This document shows positions 1 to 8,470 of a DNA stretch of 34,611 nt, one piece after another. The notes below the pieces were generated by a model. It saw only the letters and a program-made list of their open reading frames with translations, had not been told where the DNA came from and did no database searches. The stretch spans positions 1 to 34,611 of the forward strand of contig NZ_CACSJM010000059.1 of the NCBI RefSeq assembly GCF_902706185.1, given 5' to 3'. The DNA is from Roseomonas sp. 18066. Lineage in GTDB: Bacteria > Pseudomonadota > Alphaproteobacteria > Acetobacterales > Acetobacteraceae. The translations under genes and the position numbers were made by a program. Positions within the stretch are counted from its first letter, which is position 1, and the number at the start of each line of letters is the position of its first letter.

Positions 1-2
1 GG

Positions 3-854
3 GCCGGCGTTACGCGGGCGGTGACCTTCAGCATCTGCGCGCCCAATGCTGCAGCACGGGGACCGGCCGAGCCCAGCCTCTTCGCCGTCTATGGCCTCGG
101 CCTCGACGAGGTGAACGACACCGTCTGGGTCACGAACTCCCGCCAGGACACGGTGGCCGTCTACCGCCAGTCTGACCTGGCCCTGGTCCGCCAGTTCGAG
201 CCGGGCACCGTCAACCATGCCCGCGACGTCGCCATCGACGGCGCCCGCGGCAAGGCCTTTGTCAGCGCCACCTTCAAGCCGGAAGTCGTCGTCTTCAACA
301 CGAAGAATGCGGAAGTCGCGGCGCGCATCGCCATCGCGTCGCGCGTGCGCGGCGGCACCTTCTCGGCCGCCAGCCTGTCGCTGGATGCGGAAGCGGGCAA
401 GCTCTACGTCGTCAGCAACACCACCAACGAGGTCGCGGTGATCAGCACCGCCACCCATGCGGTGGAAAGCGTCCTCGCCGTGCCGGGCGCGCGCGGCACC
501 ATCGGCGTCAGCCATGACCCGAAGACCGGCCGCATCTTCGTCGCCGCCCAGGGCAGCGACAACCTGGTGGTGCTGGAGGCCGATGGCCGCGTCGTGGCCG
601 ACACCCCCGTCGGCGCCGGCGCGCTGAACGTCGCCTTCGACCCGTCGCAGCGCCGCGCCTTCGTCGCCAGCCGCGCCGCCGGCACCGTCACGGTGACCGA
701 CGAGAACGGCACGATCGTCGCCAATCTGGGCCCGGCGCCGCTGGCCAACCATGTCGCGACCGACCGCCGCGGCACGGTCTGGGCAGTGGACAAGTCGGCC
801 AATGCCCGCAACGAGGAAGGCGACACGCTGCTGCGCATCCGCGCCCGCCCGTGA
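3..854 (+). CDS. YncE-like beta-propeller protein, 5' end outside window
   Basis: The reading frame is open from the first bases of the window, so the true start lies upstream; a GTG at 21 is possible but not needed. About 283 residues are visible. At least six similar stretches of about 40 residues follow one another, each with a D-x-x-x-(G/R)-x-(A/V/L)-(F/Y/W)-V core and then a segment like N-x-V-x-V-(I/L/F), as in YncE/YVTN-type beta-propeller blades. Such proteins are usually periplasmic and bind partners or ligands; no enzyme residues can be assigned. Any signal peptide would be in the missing part. It is convergent with the next gene across a GC-rich hairpin. The fold is fairly sure, the function unknown. 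Confidence 0.8.
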   Translation, partial: AGVTRAVTFSICAPNAAARGPAEPSLFAVYGLGLDEVNDTVWVTNSRQDTVAVYRQSDLALVRQFEPGTVNHARDVAIDGARGKAFVSATFKPEVVVFNTKNAEVAARIAIASRVRGGTFSAASLSLDAEAGKLYVVSNTTNEVAVISTATHAVESVLAVPGARGTIGVSHDPKTGRIFVAAQGSDNLVVLEADGRVVADTPVGAGALNVAFDPSQRRAFVASRAAGTVTVTDENGTIVANLGPAPLANHVATDRRGTVWAVDKSANARNEEGDTLLRIRARP

Positions 855-865
855 TTCTGTCGGCT

Positions 866-889
866 GGGGCGCCCTCGATGGGGCGCCCC
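866..889. terminator. Hairpin between convergent genes
   Basis: A perfect 9-bp inverted repeat (GGGGCGCCC and GGGCGCCCC) with a 6-base loop lies 12 bases after the propeller stop codon and 8 bases before the stop of the convergent quinone-reductase gene. There is no T-run, so its role as a bidirectional terminator is inferred from position and stem strength. Confidence 0.55.
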
Positions 890-896
890 GGCGCGC

Positions 897-1436
897 TCAG
901 GCGGCGAGCAGCGCCTGCAGCCGCGTGCGATAGGCGGCGGCGGCGTCTTGCAGCGCCGACGCCTCCAGCCGGTTCGCGCGGAACAGCAGGAAAGGCTCCT
1001 GCCAGGCCAGGCCGCAGCGGTTGGCGGTCGAATGCAGCGGCTTCAGCAGCTCGGCCAGGGGGAAGAGGTTGACGCCCTCGGCGCTATAGGCCTCGGGCAG
1101 GTTGCCGGCGGTGGCGGCGACCATCAGCGGGCGCCCGGCGATCAGGCGGCCCTCGGCCTCATAGGCCATGTAGAACATCCGGGTCAGCACGCTGTCCTGC
1201 CAGGCCTTCAGCAGCGGCGGCGTCGAATACCACTGGATCGGGAATTGCAGCACGACGCGCTCGGCGGCGATCAGGCGCGCGACCTCGGCGTCGAGGTCGA
1301 TGGCGCCCTCCGGATAGAGCCCGTCCAGATGCGCCACCTCCACCCCCTCCAGCCCGCGGGTGGCGCCCAGCAGCGCGGCATTGGCCTTGGAGCGCGCGAC
1401 ATGCGGGTGGCAGAACAGGATCAGCAGCTTGCTCAT
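897..1436 (-). CDS. NAD(P)H-dependent quinone reductase, KefF/NQO1 family
   Basis: 179 residues, the usual length of the flavodoxin-fold NAD(P)H:quinone oxidoreductases (MdaB, KefF, NQO1-like). The N-terminal strand and phosphate-binding loop (LILFCHPHVARSKAN) bind FMN or FAD. The segment FPIQWYSTPPLLKAWQDSVL near residues 65-84 is the family signature, and AATAGNLPEAY near 107-117 matches the second flavin loop. The enzyme would be cytoplasmic and reduce quinones by two electrons; KefF members also activate KefC potassium efflux, but no kefC is present here. The ATG at 1436 was chosen because the protein starts directly with the first beta strand. A longer open frame upstream lacks family similarity. 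It is divergent from the racemase gene. Confidence 0.88.
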   Translation of the reverse strand: MSKLLILFCHPHVARSKANAALLGATRGLEGVEVAHLDGLYPEGAIDLDAEVARLIAAERVVLQFPIQWYSTPPLLKAWQDSVLTRMFYMAYEAEGRLIAGRPLMVAATAGNLPEAYSAEGVNLFPLAELLKPLHSTANRCGLAWQEPFLLFRANRLEASALQDAAAAYRTRLQALLAA

Positions 1437-1553
1437 CGGCGAGGCCTCCGGCGGTTGCGGCGGGCAGCATGGCCTGGGCCGGGCGCGGCCGCCAGGGCTT
1501 GCGCCGGCGCCGCCGCTGCGCCCTGATGCCGGCGCGATCAGGGGAGACGCGGC

Positions 1554-2249
1554 ATGAAGGTGATCGGGCTGCTGGGCGGGATGAGCTGGGAAAGCTCGGC
1601 CGAGTATTATCGCATCATCAACCAGCGGGTGCGCGATCGGCTGGGCGGGCTGCATTCGGCCGAATGCCTGATGTGGTCCTTCGACTTCGCCCGCATCGAG
1701 GCGCTGCAGCATGCCGGCGACTGGGACCAGGCCACGCGCGAGCTGATCGCCGCCGCCCAGCGCCTGGAACGCGGCGGCGCCGACTTTTTGCTCATTTGCA
1801 CCAACACCATGCACCGGATGGCGGATGACGTGCAGGCGGCGGTGGCGCTGCCGCTGCTGCATATCGCCGATCCCACCGCCGAGCGGATCAAGGCGGCGGG
1901 CTTCGGCAAGGTCGGGCTGCTCGGCACCGCCTTCACCATGGAGCAGCTGTTCTACCGGGGCCGGCTGGAGGCGAAGCACGGGCTGGAGGTGCTGATCCCC
2001 GGGGAGGAGGACCGCGCTTTGGTCCATCGCGTGATCTACGAGGAGCTGGTGCAGGGCAAGGTCGTCGCGGAATCCCGCGACGCCTATCGCGCCGTCATCG
2101 CCCGGCTGGTCGCCCGCGGCGCCGAGGCGGTGATCCTGGGCTGCACCGAGATCATGCTGCTGGTCGGCGCCGGGGACAGCGAAGTGCCGCTGTTCGACAC
2201 CACGGCGATCCATGCCGAGGCGGCGGTGGAGCGCGCGCTGGAAAGCTAG
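1554..2249 (+). CDS. Aspartate/glutamate racemase family protein
   Basis: 231 residues, matching the YgeA-like branch of the Asp/Glu/hydantoin racemase superfamily. The start MKVIGLLGGMSWESS is typical of that branch. The two catalytic cysteines are visible: C82 in ICTNTMH and C197 in LGCTEI, which act as the acid/base pair that inverts the alpha carbon of amino acids without a cofactor. YgeA-type enzymes have broad substrate range, so the substrate (aspartate, glutamate, homoserine or other) cannot be read from sequence. The enzyme is cytoplasmic. It stands alone: divergent from the quinone reductase and convergent with acnB, separated from it by a strong hairpin. Confidence 0.9.
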   Translation: MKVIGLLGGMSWESSAEYYRIINQRVRDRLGGLHSAECLMWSFDFARIEALQHAGDWDQATRELIAAAQRLERGGADFLLICTNTMHRMADDVQAAVALPLLHIADPTAERIKAAGFGKVGLLGTAFTMEQLFYRGRLEAKHGLEVLIPGEEDRALVHRVIYEELVQGKVVAESRDAYRAVIARLVARGAEAVILGCTEIMLLVGAGDSEVPLFDTTAIHAEAAVERALES

Positions 2250-2285
2250 GCGCAGTCCTGTCCCCACGGGAGCCGGGACAAACGG

Positions 2286-2314
2286 GCCATGGCAGCCTCG
2301 TCGGCTGCCATGGC
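2286..2314. terminator. Hairpin terminator between racemase gene and acnB
   Basis: A perfect 11-bp inverted repeat (GCCATGGCAGC and GCTGCCATGGC) with a 7-base loop lies between two convergent stop codons, 36 bases after the racemase stop and 28 bases beyond acnB. It lacks a clear T-run on either side, so a shared terminator is likely but not certain. Confidence 0.6.
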
Positions 2315-2342
2315 GTCACACGGGATCGAAGACGTCCCGCGC

Positions 2343-5132
2343 TCAGTACTGGACGGACAAGGCGTCGATCGGCGCGGCCTTCGGCGGCGCGAACTTGGTC
2401 AGGTCGATGCCATCGACGGCGGCCTTGTATTCCTCGGCGCTCGGCGTGCGGCCGAGGATGGCCGACAGCACCACCACCGGGGTCGAGGCGAGCAGCGATT
2501 CGCCCTTCTTCTCGCTGGTGTCCTCGACGACGCGGCCCTGGAACAGACGGGTCGAGGTGGCCAGCACGGTGTCGCCCTTCTCCGCCTTCTCCTGGTTGCC
2601 CATGCAGAGATTGCAGCCCGGGCGCTCCAGATAGAGGATATTCTCGTATTCGGTGCGCGCCTGGCCCTTCGGCACCAGGTCATCGAACTCGAAGCCGGAA
2701 TAGCGCTGCAGGATTTCCCAATCCCCCTCGGCCTTCAGCTCGTCGACGATGTTGTAGGTCGGCGCGGCGACGACGAGCGGCGCCTTGAACTCGACCTTGC
2801 CTTCGATCTTCTCGATGTTCTTCAGCATCTGGGCGACGATCTTCATGTCGCCCTTGTGCACCATGCAGGAACCGACGAAGCCGAGGTCGACCTTCTTGGT
2901 GCCGCCGTAATAGGAGATCGGCCGGATCGTGTCGTGGGTGTAGCGCTTGGACACGTCGGCGTTGTTGACGTCGGGGTCGGCGATCATCGGCTCGTCGATG
3001 ATGTCGAGGTCGACCACCACCTCGGCGAAGTACTTCGCATTGGCGTCGGGGGTCAGCGCCGGCTTCTCGCCCGAGCGGATCTCGGCGATGCGGGCATCGG
3101 CCTTGTCGATCAGCCCCTGCAGCGTGCGCGCCGGGTTTTCCATGCCCTTGTCGATCATGATCTGGATGCGCGACTTGGCGATCTCCAGCGATTCGATCAG
3201 CGTCGCGTCCTGGCTGATGCAGATGGAGGCCTTGGCCTTCATCTCCGCCGTCCAGTCGGTGAAGGTGAAGGCCTGGTCGGCCAGCAGCGTGCCGATATGG
3301 ACCTCGATGATGCGGCCCTGGAAGACGTTGTCGCCGCACTGCTTCAGCATCTGCTGCTGCGTCGCATGGACCACGTCGCGGAAGTCCATATGCGGCTGCA
3401 TGGTGCCCTTGAAGGTCACCTTCACCGATTGCGGGATCGGCATGGTGGCCTCCCCCGTCGCCAGGGCCAGCGCCACGGTGCCGGAATCGGCGCCGAAGGC
3501 CACGCCCTTGGACATGCGGGTGTGGCTGTCGCCGCCGATGATGATCGCCCAGTCATCCACGGTGATGTCGTTCAGCACCTTGTGGATGACGTCGGTCATC
3601 GCGTGGTAGACGCCCTTCGGGTCGCGGGCGGTGATCAGGCCGAAGTTGTTCATGAAGGACATGAGCTTCGGGATATTGGCCTGCGCCTTCTTGTCCCAGA
3701 CCGAGGCGGTGTGGCAGCCCGACTGATAGGCGCCGTCGACCAGCGGCGAGATGACGGTGGCCGCCATCGCCTCCAGCTCCTGCGCCGTCATCAGGCCGGT
3801 CGTGTCCTGCGAGCCGACGATGTTCACCTTGACGCGGACATCGGAGCCGGCATGCAGGATCTTGCCCGGCGTCACGCCGACGGCGTTGCGGTTGAAGATC
3901 TTCTCGACCGCGGTCAGGCCCTGGCCCTCGACCGAGAGCTCCTTGTTGGCGGCGAAGACCGGGATGGTCTCGACGCCCAGCGTCTGCGCCGCGAAGGTCT
4001 GCAGCTTCTTGCCGAAGACGATGGCGTAGGAGCTGCCCGCCTTCATGAATTCGAGCTTCTGCGGCGTGAAGGCGCCGGTGATGTCGACCAGCTCAACGCC
4101 GGCCTCGTCGCGCAGCTTCTTGCCCTTGACGTCGATCTTCAGGACGGTGCCGGTCTCGACCGAGTACTTCTGCTCGAGGACCGGGTTGCCGTCGTTGTTC
4201 AGGATCGGCTTGCCGTCCTGGCCGTTCTTCTTGACCCAGTTCTTCAGGTTGATGCCGATGCCGCCGGTGACATCGACCGTGGTCGCGAAGATCGGCGAGA
4301 TGCCGTTGGTGCCGGCGACGATCGGGGCGAAGTTGACGAAGGGCACATAGGGGCTGGCCTGCTTGCCGGTCCACAGCGCCACGTTGTTGACGCCCGACAT
4401 GCGCGAGGAGCCGACGCCCATCGTGCCCTTCTCGGCGATCATCATCACCCGCTTGTCGGGGTGCTGCTTCTGCAGCGCGACGATCTCCTGCTGGGCGGCG
4501 GGGGTGATCATGCACTGGCCATGCAGCTCGCGGTCCGAGCGCGAATGCGCCTGGTTGCCCGGCGACAGCAGGTCGGTCGAGATATCGCCTTCGGCGGCGA
4601 TGAAGGTCACCACCTTGATCTCGTCCTCGACCGGCGGCAGCTCGGTGAAGAACTCGGCCTTGGCATAGCTCTCGAGCACGCCGCGGGCGACGGCATTGCC
4701 CGCCTGGTAGGCGTCGCGCAGCCGGAACATGTCGGCGTCGTAGAGGAAGACCTGGGTCTTCAGCACCTCGCCCGCCTGCGCGGCCATCGCGGCGTCGGCG
4801 CCGAGGGCGATGTCGAGCAGCACGCCGATCGAGGGGCCGCCCTTCATATGCGACAGCAGCTCAAGGGCGAAGGCCGGCGTGATCTCCGGGACGATCGCCT
4901 CGCCCAGGATGACCTGCTTCAGGAAGGCCGCCTTGACGCCCGCGGCGCTCGTGGTGCCGGGCAGCGTGTTGTAGATGAAGAACTTCAGGGCGCCTTCCCG
5001 GAGCTCATGCCCGGTGTCCCTGATCAGGGTGATCAGATCGCCGACGAGTCCGGCGTCGTCGATCGGCTTGGGAGCGAGCCCTTGAACCTCTCTGCCTTTG
5101 ATTTCGGTCAGGTAATCCAAGTAGGCTTTCAT
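2343..5132 (-). CDS. acnB: Aconitate hydratase B (bifunctional with 2-methylisocitrate dehydratase)
   Basis: 929 residues. AcnB interconverts citrate and isocitrate in the TCA cycle through a [4Fe-4S] cluster, and many members also hydrate 2-methyl-cis-aconitate. The N-terminal HEAT-like domain characteristic of AcnB is present (MKAYLDYLTEIKGREVQGL onward), followed by the swivel-like domain (SPGNQAHSRSDRELHG) and the large cluster domain. The three cluster cysteines are C756 (VGSCMVHKGD) and C840/C843 (RPGCNLCMGN). The protein is about 65 residues longer than the 865-residue E. coli enzyme. About 25 of the extra residues lie between the first and second cysteine, so this is a long-form AcnB. 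The ATG at 5132 was chosen over one 17 codons upstream because GGTGGGA precedes it and it begins the family N-terminus. It stands alone, convergent with the racemase gene. Confidence 0.97.
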   Translation of the reverse strand: MKAYLDYLTEIKGREVQGLAPKPIDDAGLVGDLITLIRDTGHELREGALKFFIYNTLPGTTSAAGVKAAFLKQVILGEAIVPEITPAFALELLSHMKGGPSIGVLLDIALGADAAMAAQAGEVLKTQVFLYDADMFRLRDAYQAGNAVARGVLESYAKAEFFTELPPVEDEIKVVTFIAAEGDISTDLLSPGNQAHSRSDRELHGQCMITPAAQQEIVALQKQHPDKRVMMIAEKGTMGVGSSRMSGVNNVALWTGKQASPYVPFVNFAPIVAGTNGISPIFATTVDVTGGIGINLKNWVKKNGQDGKPILNNDGNPVLEQKYSVETGTVLKIDVKGKKLRDEAGVELVDITGAFTPQKLEFMKAGSSYAIVFGKKLQTFAAQTLGVETIPVFAANKELSVEGQGLTAVEKIFNRNAVGVTPGKILHAGSDVRVKVNIVGSQDTTGLMTAQELEAMAATVISPLVDGAYQSGCHTASVWDKKAQANIPKLMSFMNNFGLITARDPKGVYHAMTDVIHKVLNDITVDDWAIIIGGDSHTRMSKGVAFGADSGTVALALATGEATMPIPQSVKVTFKGTMQPHMDFRDVVHATQQQMLKQCGDNVFQGRIIEVHIGTLLADQAFTFTDWTAEMKAKASICISQDATLIESLEIAKSRIQIMIDKGMENPARTLQGLIDKADARIAEIRSGEKPALTPDANAKYFAEVVVDLDIIDEPMIADPDVNNADVSKRYTHDTIRPISYYGGTKKVDLGFVGSCMVHKGDMKIVAQMLKNIEKIEGKVEFKAPLVVAAPTYNIVDELKAEGDWEILQRYSGFEFDDLVPKGQARTEYENILYLERPGCNLCMGNQEKAEKGDTVLATSTRLFQGRVVEDTSEKKGESLLASTPVVVLSAILGRTPSAEEYKAAVDGIDLTKFAPPKAAPIDALSVQY

Positions 5133-5871
5133 CGCATTCCCACCGTCATGAAGGTGGTGCTTGGAGCCGAAACGCGGCGCCACGCACCGGTATTGTTAAT
5201 CTGCCTGGGGGCCGAACGGCTCCGAGTACGCCAAGCCGGGCCAACTGACAAGGTGCCGCATCCCAGCAAAACATTGTACTTTGGATTCAACGCCGGCCGG
5301 TTAAAAATGGCCCCGCATGCGGGCTGGATCGGGGTTGCGGGACGGTTTGGCCCTGCGCCGCCTGGTTTTTGCGATCCGGCCGGGGATCAAGCATTGGCCG
5401 ATTCACGATGCCCAGAACATCAATTCAACGGTGGAAGCCTTCAATACTAAAAGATCGAGACGATCAAAAATATGAGTGTTTTTGACGTACTTTAAGGCCG
5501 TATTTCCGTTTTGTTCGGAACCAACACTCGTTTTTGCATGAACTATCCAAGGCATTACTTTAACGACTTTCGCCGAGAAGGCATGGCCACCACGAATCGG
5601 CTCTATGGGCGCTGAACCAACGCGCCGCGCGACGCTCCCCATCAAATTCTGGATGAAGCAGGGATGACCGGCTCCCGTGCCGGATGCGCGCCCATCGCGC
5701 CACGTCCCCCTGGTGGAAATGCCCGAAGGGCGGTCGGTGAAGGGTGACGGAGCGCCTCGACCGCCGCGCCGCCGGCCGACACGGGTGGTCAGGCTGCCCG
5801 CCCATCCTGCCTTGCCCCGCCTCCAACCAAGCCAGACGGCAGACGCCCGGCCTCGCGGCAGCCGATCGGCC
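5133..5871. other. 739-bp gene-free stretch with an AT-rich island
   Basis: No open frame here has coding character. The first part must hold the acnB promoter and leader (transcribed leftward). From about 5440 to 5560 the sequence turns markedly AT-rich, unlike the rest of the window. It contains nested inverted repeats: GAGTGTT at 5474-5480 with AACACTC at 5523-5529, and inside it TTCCG 5504-5508 with CGGAA 5516-5520. The rest, up to the stop of the peptidase gene, is ordinary GC-rich sequence without a recognisable feature. Confidence 0.6.
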
Positions 5872-6507
5872 TCAACGTCGGCGCAGATTGGCCCAGGCTT
5901 CCGCCAGGCGGTCGATGCGCTGCTCGGCGGCGGTGCGGGGCGGCGGGCCCCTGACCACGGCCACGGCAGGGCCGCCACCGTCGATCCAGTGCCGCACCAC
6001 GCCGGAATCGAGATGGATGAAGCCGTGCGCCCGGTAGAATCCGACGCCGCCGCGGCCCAGCTTGAGGGCCGCATCGCCGAAGCTGTCGAATTGCGACGTG
6101 GCGATCTGCAGGTCCAGCGCGGCCGCGCGCAGGTGCTGGCTGTTGGCGGCGCCATTCACCTCGCGATTCGTGGCCTCGGTCCGGTAGCCGGACAGGACGA
6201 TCAGCTCCGCCATGCGCTGGCGGCGGCTCATCTCCCAGACGATGTCGATGGCCTCGACATCGAAGGGCCGGACCTTGCCGGTGCGGGTATCGGCCAGCAC
6301 TTCCGACAGTTCCGCCATGGCCACCGGATCGGCGGCATGCCCGTTGTGATAGATGCCGGAGAAGACCGCGCCCGACGCCGCGTGGCGCAATCGAAGCCTG
6401 CGCGCGCCGGGCGGCTCGCGCGCAGGAAGCACGGCGGCCGCGGCCGCTCCGGGCTTTGCCAACAGGGCAGCGGTCAATGAGGTCGTGCAAAACATCCGTC
6501 GGCGCAT
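5872..6507 (-). CDS. DUF882 / peptidase M15-type murein endopeptidase-like protein, exported
   Basis: 211 residues. The C-terminal two thirds match the DUF882 (YcbK/MepK-like) branch of the M15 zinc peptidases, which cut peptide cross-links in peptidoglycan. SGYRTEATN precedes H125 and D132 (SQHLRAAALDLQ), and HGFIHLDSG gives H165, with D167 beside it; H125, D132 and H165 are the expected zinc ligands. The N-terminus MRRRMFCTTSLTAALLAKPGAAAAA looks like a Tat-type signal (arginine pair, then a hydrophobic, alanine-rich stretch), placing the protein in the periplasm. I chose the ATG at 6507 because it puts the arginines at the N-terminus; an ATG at 6528 adds seven residues and is possible. It is divergent from the lipoprotein gene and bordered on both sides by AT-rich DNA. 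Confidence 0.85.
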   Translation of the reverse strand: MRRRMFCTTSLTAALLAKPGAAAAAVLPAREPPGARRLRLRHAASGAVFSGIYHNGHAADPVAMAELSEVLADTRTGKVRPFDVEAIDIVWEMSRRQRMAELIVLSGYRTEATNREVNGAANSQHLRAAALDLQIATSQFDSFGDAALKLGRGGVGFYRAHGFIHLDSGVVRHWIDGGGPAVAVVRGPPPRTAAEQRIDRLAEAWANLRRR

Positions 6508-6856
6508 GACGGCATGGTAGAGCCTCATTCCCTTGTTCGGAATAGAAAATGGACCCGCACCAAAGGTAATGGTATTGCGCTTTAATCAATTTTTGCAGTA
6601 AATATGAGTAGCTACCTCGCCATTCCCCATCGATTTTCTCTTGGATGTTCGCGCGAATAAAATTATCCACGGTGATCGGCGCCGCTTTCCGGCTGTCACA
6701 ACACCGCGTTCCTGGCCTTCGCGATCGACGAGGACATGGCCCTCGGCCGTGCCAGGGAAGCGCCCGTCCCGGCGACGACACAGGCCGCGAAGCCCGCCCC
6801 CCCCGAAACCGCGCCTCCAAGCCCTGCGTTGCGCTTCTAAACGGAGGATCAGGATC
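6508..6856. other. AT-rich divergent intergenic region
   Basis: About 350 bp separates the peptidase gene from the lipoprotein gene. The stretch 6535-6670 is AT-rich and should contain promoters in both directions, though no single -35/-10 pair is convincing. The second half returns to high GC and contains a short open frame (ATG 6736 to TAA 6840, 34 codons) that ends just before the lipoprotein ribosome binding site. I could not establish that this frame is a gene. Confidence 0.5.
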
Positions 6857-7276
6857 ATGTGCCCGCGTCTCACTCGTATGGTCCTTTTCTCCGGCCTGAC
6901 CCTCCTGGCCGCCTGCGCCAGCGACGCCCCGGCGGATTTCGACCGCGGCATGGCCACCTATGTAGGCCAGCCCGAGATCCGCCTGGTCGAAGGGCTGGGC
7001 GTGCCCCAGCGCGTCTATGAGACGGCGGAACGGCGCTTTCTCGAATACGGCTTCAGCAGCGGCGCCGCCCCGGCATCCTCGGGCTTCAGCTTCGGCGTCG
7101 GCGCCGGCGGCTTCAGCCGCGGCGGCTACGGCCGGGGCGGCGGCTTCGGCACCGGCGTCGGCCTCGGCTTCCCGCTCGGCGGCTCCAGCTACGAGGCGAC
7201 ACCCTGTGTCGTCACCTTCGAGGTTCGCGACGACCGGGTGCTGAACTTCCGCCGCGAAGGCGAGAACTGCCGCTGA
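6857..7276 (+). CDS. Small glycine-rich lipoprotein, function unknown
   Basis: 139 residues. The N-terminus is a lipoprotein signal peptide with lipobox L-A-A-C ending at C20. After processing, the lipid-anchored protein would sit in the inner or outer membrane. A conserved-looking region follows (DFDRGMATYVGQPEIRLVEG, then QRVYETAERRFLEY), then a segment of about 37 residues very rich in Gly, Phe and Ser, and a C-terminal strand with two cysteines (TPCVVTFEV and GENCR) that could form a disulphide. The start is set by GGAGG 9 bases before ATG 6857; a longer in-frame ATG at 6641 has no such support. It is divergent from the peptidase gene and convergent with the aldo/keto reductase. I do not recognise a specific family. 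Confidence 0.8.
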   Translation: MCPRLTRMVLFSGLTLLAACASDAPADFDRGMATYVGQPEIRLVEGLGVPQRVYETAERRFLEYGFSSGAAPASSGFSFGVGAGGFSRGGYGRGGGFGTGVGLGFPLGGSSYEATPCVVTFEVRDDRVLNFRREGENCR

Positions 7277-7326
7277 CCCCTGGCCGGCATGGCGGCGTGC
7301 TCCCCCGCGCCGTGTCTCCGCCGGCG

Positions 7327-8445
7327 TCAGGCAGTCGTATCGACCACCTTCATCTGCTCGGCATTCATCCGGCCGCCATGGATGGTGAGCGCGGCGAAGG
7401 CCGCGTCCATCTCCCGCAGGTCGGCTGCCGACAGATCGACGCGCAGCGCGCCCAGATTCTCGCGCAGGTGATCCTCGCGCCGTGTGCCGGGGATCGGCAC
7501 GATCCAGGGCTTCTGCGCCAGCAGCCAGGCCAGGGCGACCTGGCTGGGCGTCGCCTCCTCCCGCTGCGCGAAGCGCGCGACCAGCGCGATGACCGGCTGG
7601 TTGGCCACCATCGCCGCCGGCGTGAAGCGGTCGAAGCCGCTGCGGAGGTCGAGCTTGGGGTCTAGCCGGGTCTGCGCCTGCATCGTCCCGGTCAGGAAGC
7701 CCATGCCCATCGGCCCCCAGGGCACGAAGCCGATGCCAAGCTCCTCGCAGACGGCGAGCACGCCGTTGCGCTCGGGGTCGCGCTCCATCAGCGAATACTC
7801 CGTCTGCACGGCGGCCAGCGGCTGCACCGCATGCGCCCGGCGGATGGTCCGCGGGCTGGCTTCCGACAGGCCGAAATGCAGCACCTTGCCTTGCCGGATC
7901 AGGTCGCGGACCGCGCCCGCCACCTCCTCGATTGGCACGGCCGGGTCGACGCGGTGCTGGTACAGCAGGTCGATGCGATCGGTGCGCAGGCGCTTCAGCG
8001 AGGCCTCGACGACCTTGCGGATGCGGTCGGGGCGGCTGTTGAGGCCCCCGGCGCCATCCTCCAGCTCGAAGCCGAACTTGGTGGCGATGGCGAGCTCGCC
8101 GCGGACCGGCTGCAGCGCCTCGCCCACCAGGTCTTCGTTGCTGTAGGGGCCATAGACCTCGGCGGTGTCGAAGAAGGTGACGCCGTTCTCATGCGCCAGC
8201 CGCAGCGTGGCGATGCCCTGCTCGCGGCGGGCGGCCGGGCCGTAATTGGCGCTGATGCTCATGCAGCCGGCGCCCAGCGCGGACACCTCCAGGCTGCCGA
8301 GCCTGCGGGTCTTCATGGCGGTCTGTCCTGTCATGGCCGGGCCGCCAGGCTGCGCCCGCGCCATGGCGCCCGGGGGCAGGGCCGCGCCCAGCAGGGCGGC
8401 GGTGGCCAGGACGTCGCGGCGGCTTCGGTGCTGCGGGTGGTTCAT
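7327..8445 (-). CDS. Aldo/keto reductase with a Tat-type signal peptide
   Basis: 372 residues. The domain from about residue 44 (MKTRRLGSLEVSALGAGCM) is a standard aldo/keto reductase TIM barrel. It has the full catalytic tetrad: D93 and Y98 (FFDTAEVYGP), K123 (IATKFGF) and H164 (LLYQHRVDP), and a C-terminal NADP-binding segment (VPIPGTRREDHLRENLGAL). It should reduce aldehydes or ketones with NADPH. The first 31 residues (HRSRRDVLATAALLGAALPPGAMARA) form a twin-arginine signal, which is unusual for an NADPH enzyme and suggests export of the folded protein. The start at 8445 has AGGAGA 11 bases upstream. It lies 25 bases after the flavin oxidoreductase gene on the same strand, so the two probably form one transcript. 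Confidence 0.9.
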   Translation of the reverse strand: MNHPQHRSRRDVLATAALLGAALPPGAMARAQPGGPAMTGQTAMKTRRLGSLEVSALGAGCMSISANYGPAARREQGIATLRLAHENGVTFFDTAEVYGPYSNEDLVGEALQPVRGELAIATKFGFELEDGAGGLNSRPDRIRKVVEASLKRLRTDRIDLLYQHRVDPAVPIEEVAGAVRDLIRQGKVLHFGLSEASPRTIRRAHAVQPLAAVQTEYSLMERDPERNGVLAVCEELGIGFVPWGPMGMGFLTGTMQAQTRLDPKLDLRSGFDRFTPAAMVANQPVIALVARFAQREEATPSQVALAWLLAQKPWIVPIPGTRREDHLRENLGALRVDLSAADLREMDAAFAALTIHGGRMNAEQMKVVDTTA

Positions 8446-8470
8446 GGTGTCTGCTTCTCCTGAAAGGGCG

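Noticed and set aside
2289..5450. 1,053-codon open frame on the plus strand opposite acnB
   Set aside because: It mirrors acnB, and its translation is rich in Asp, Gly, Arg and His with no domain, while the minus strand encodes a clear aconitase.
5403..6155. 250-codon minus-strand frame in the AT-rich intergenic region
   Set aside because: It overlaps the peptidase gene in another frame, and its tail through the AT-rich island lacks a start, ribosome binding site or known domain.
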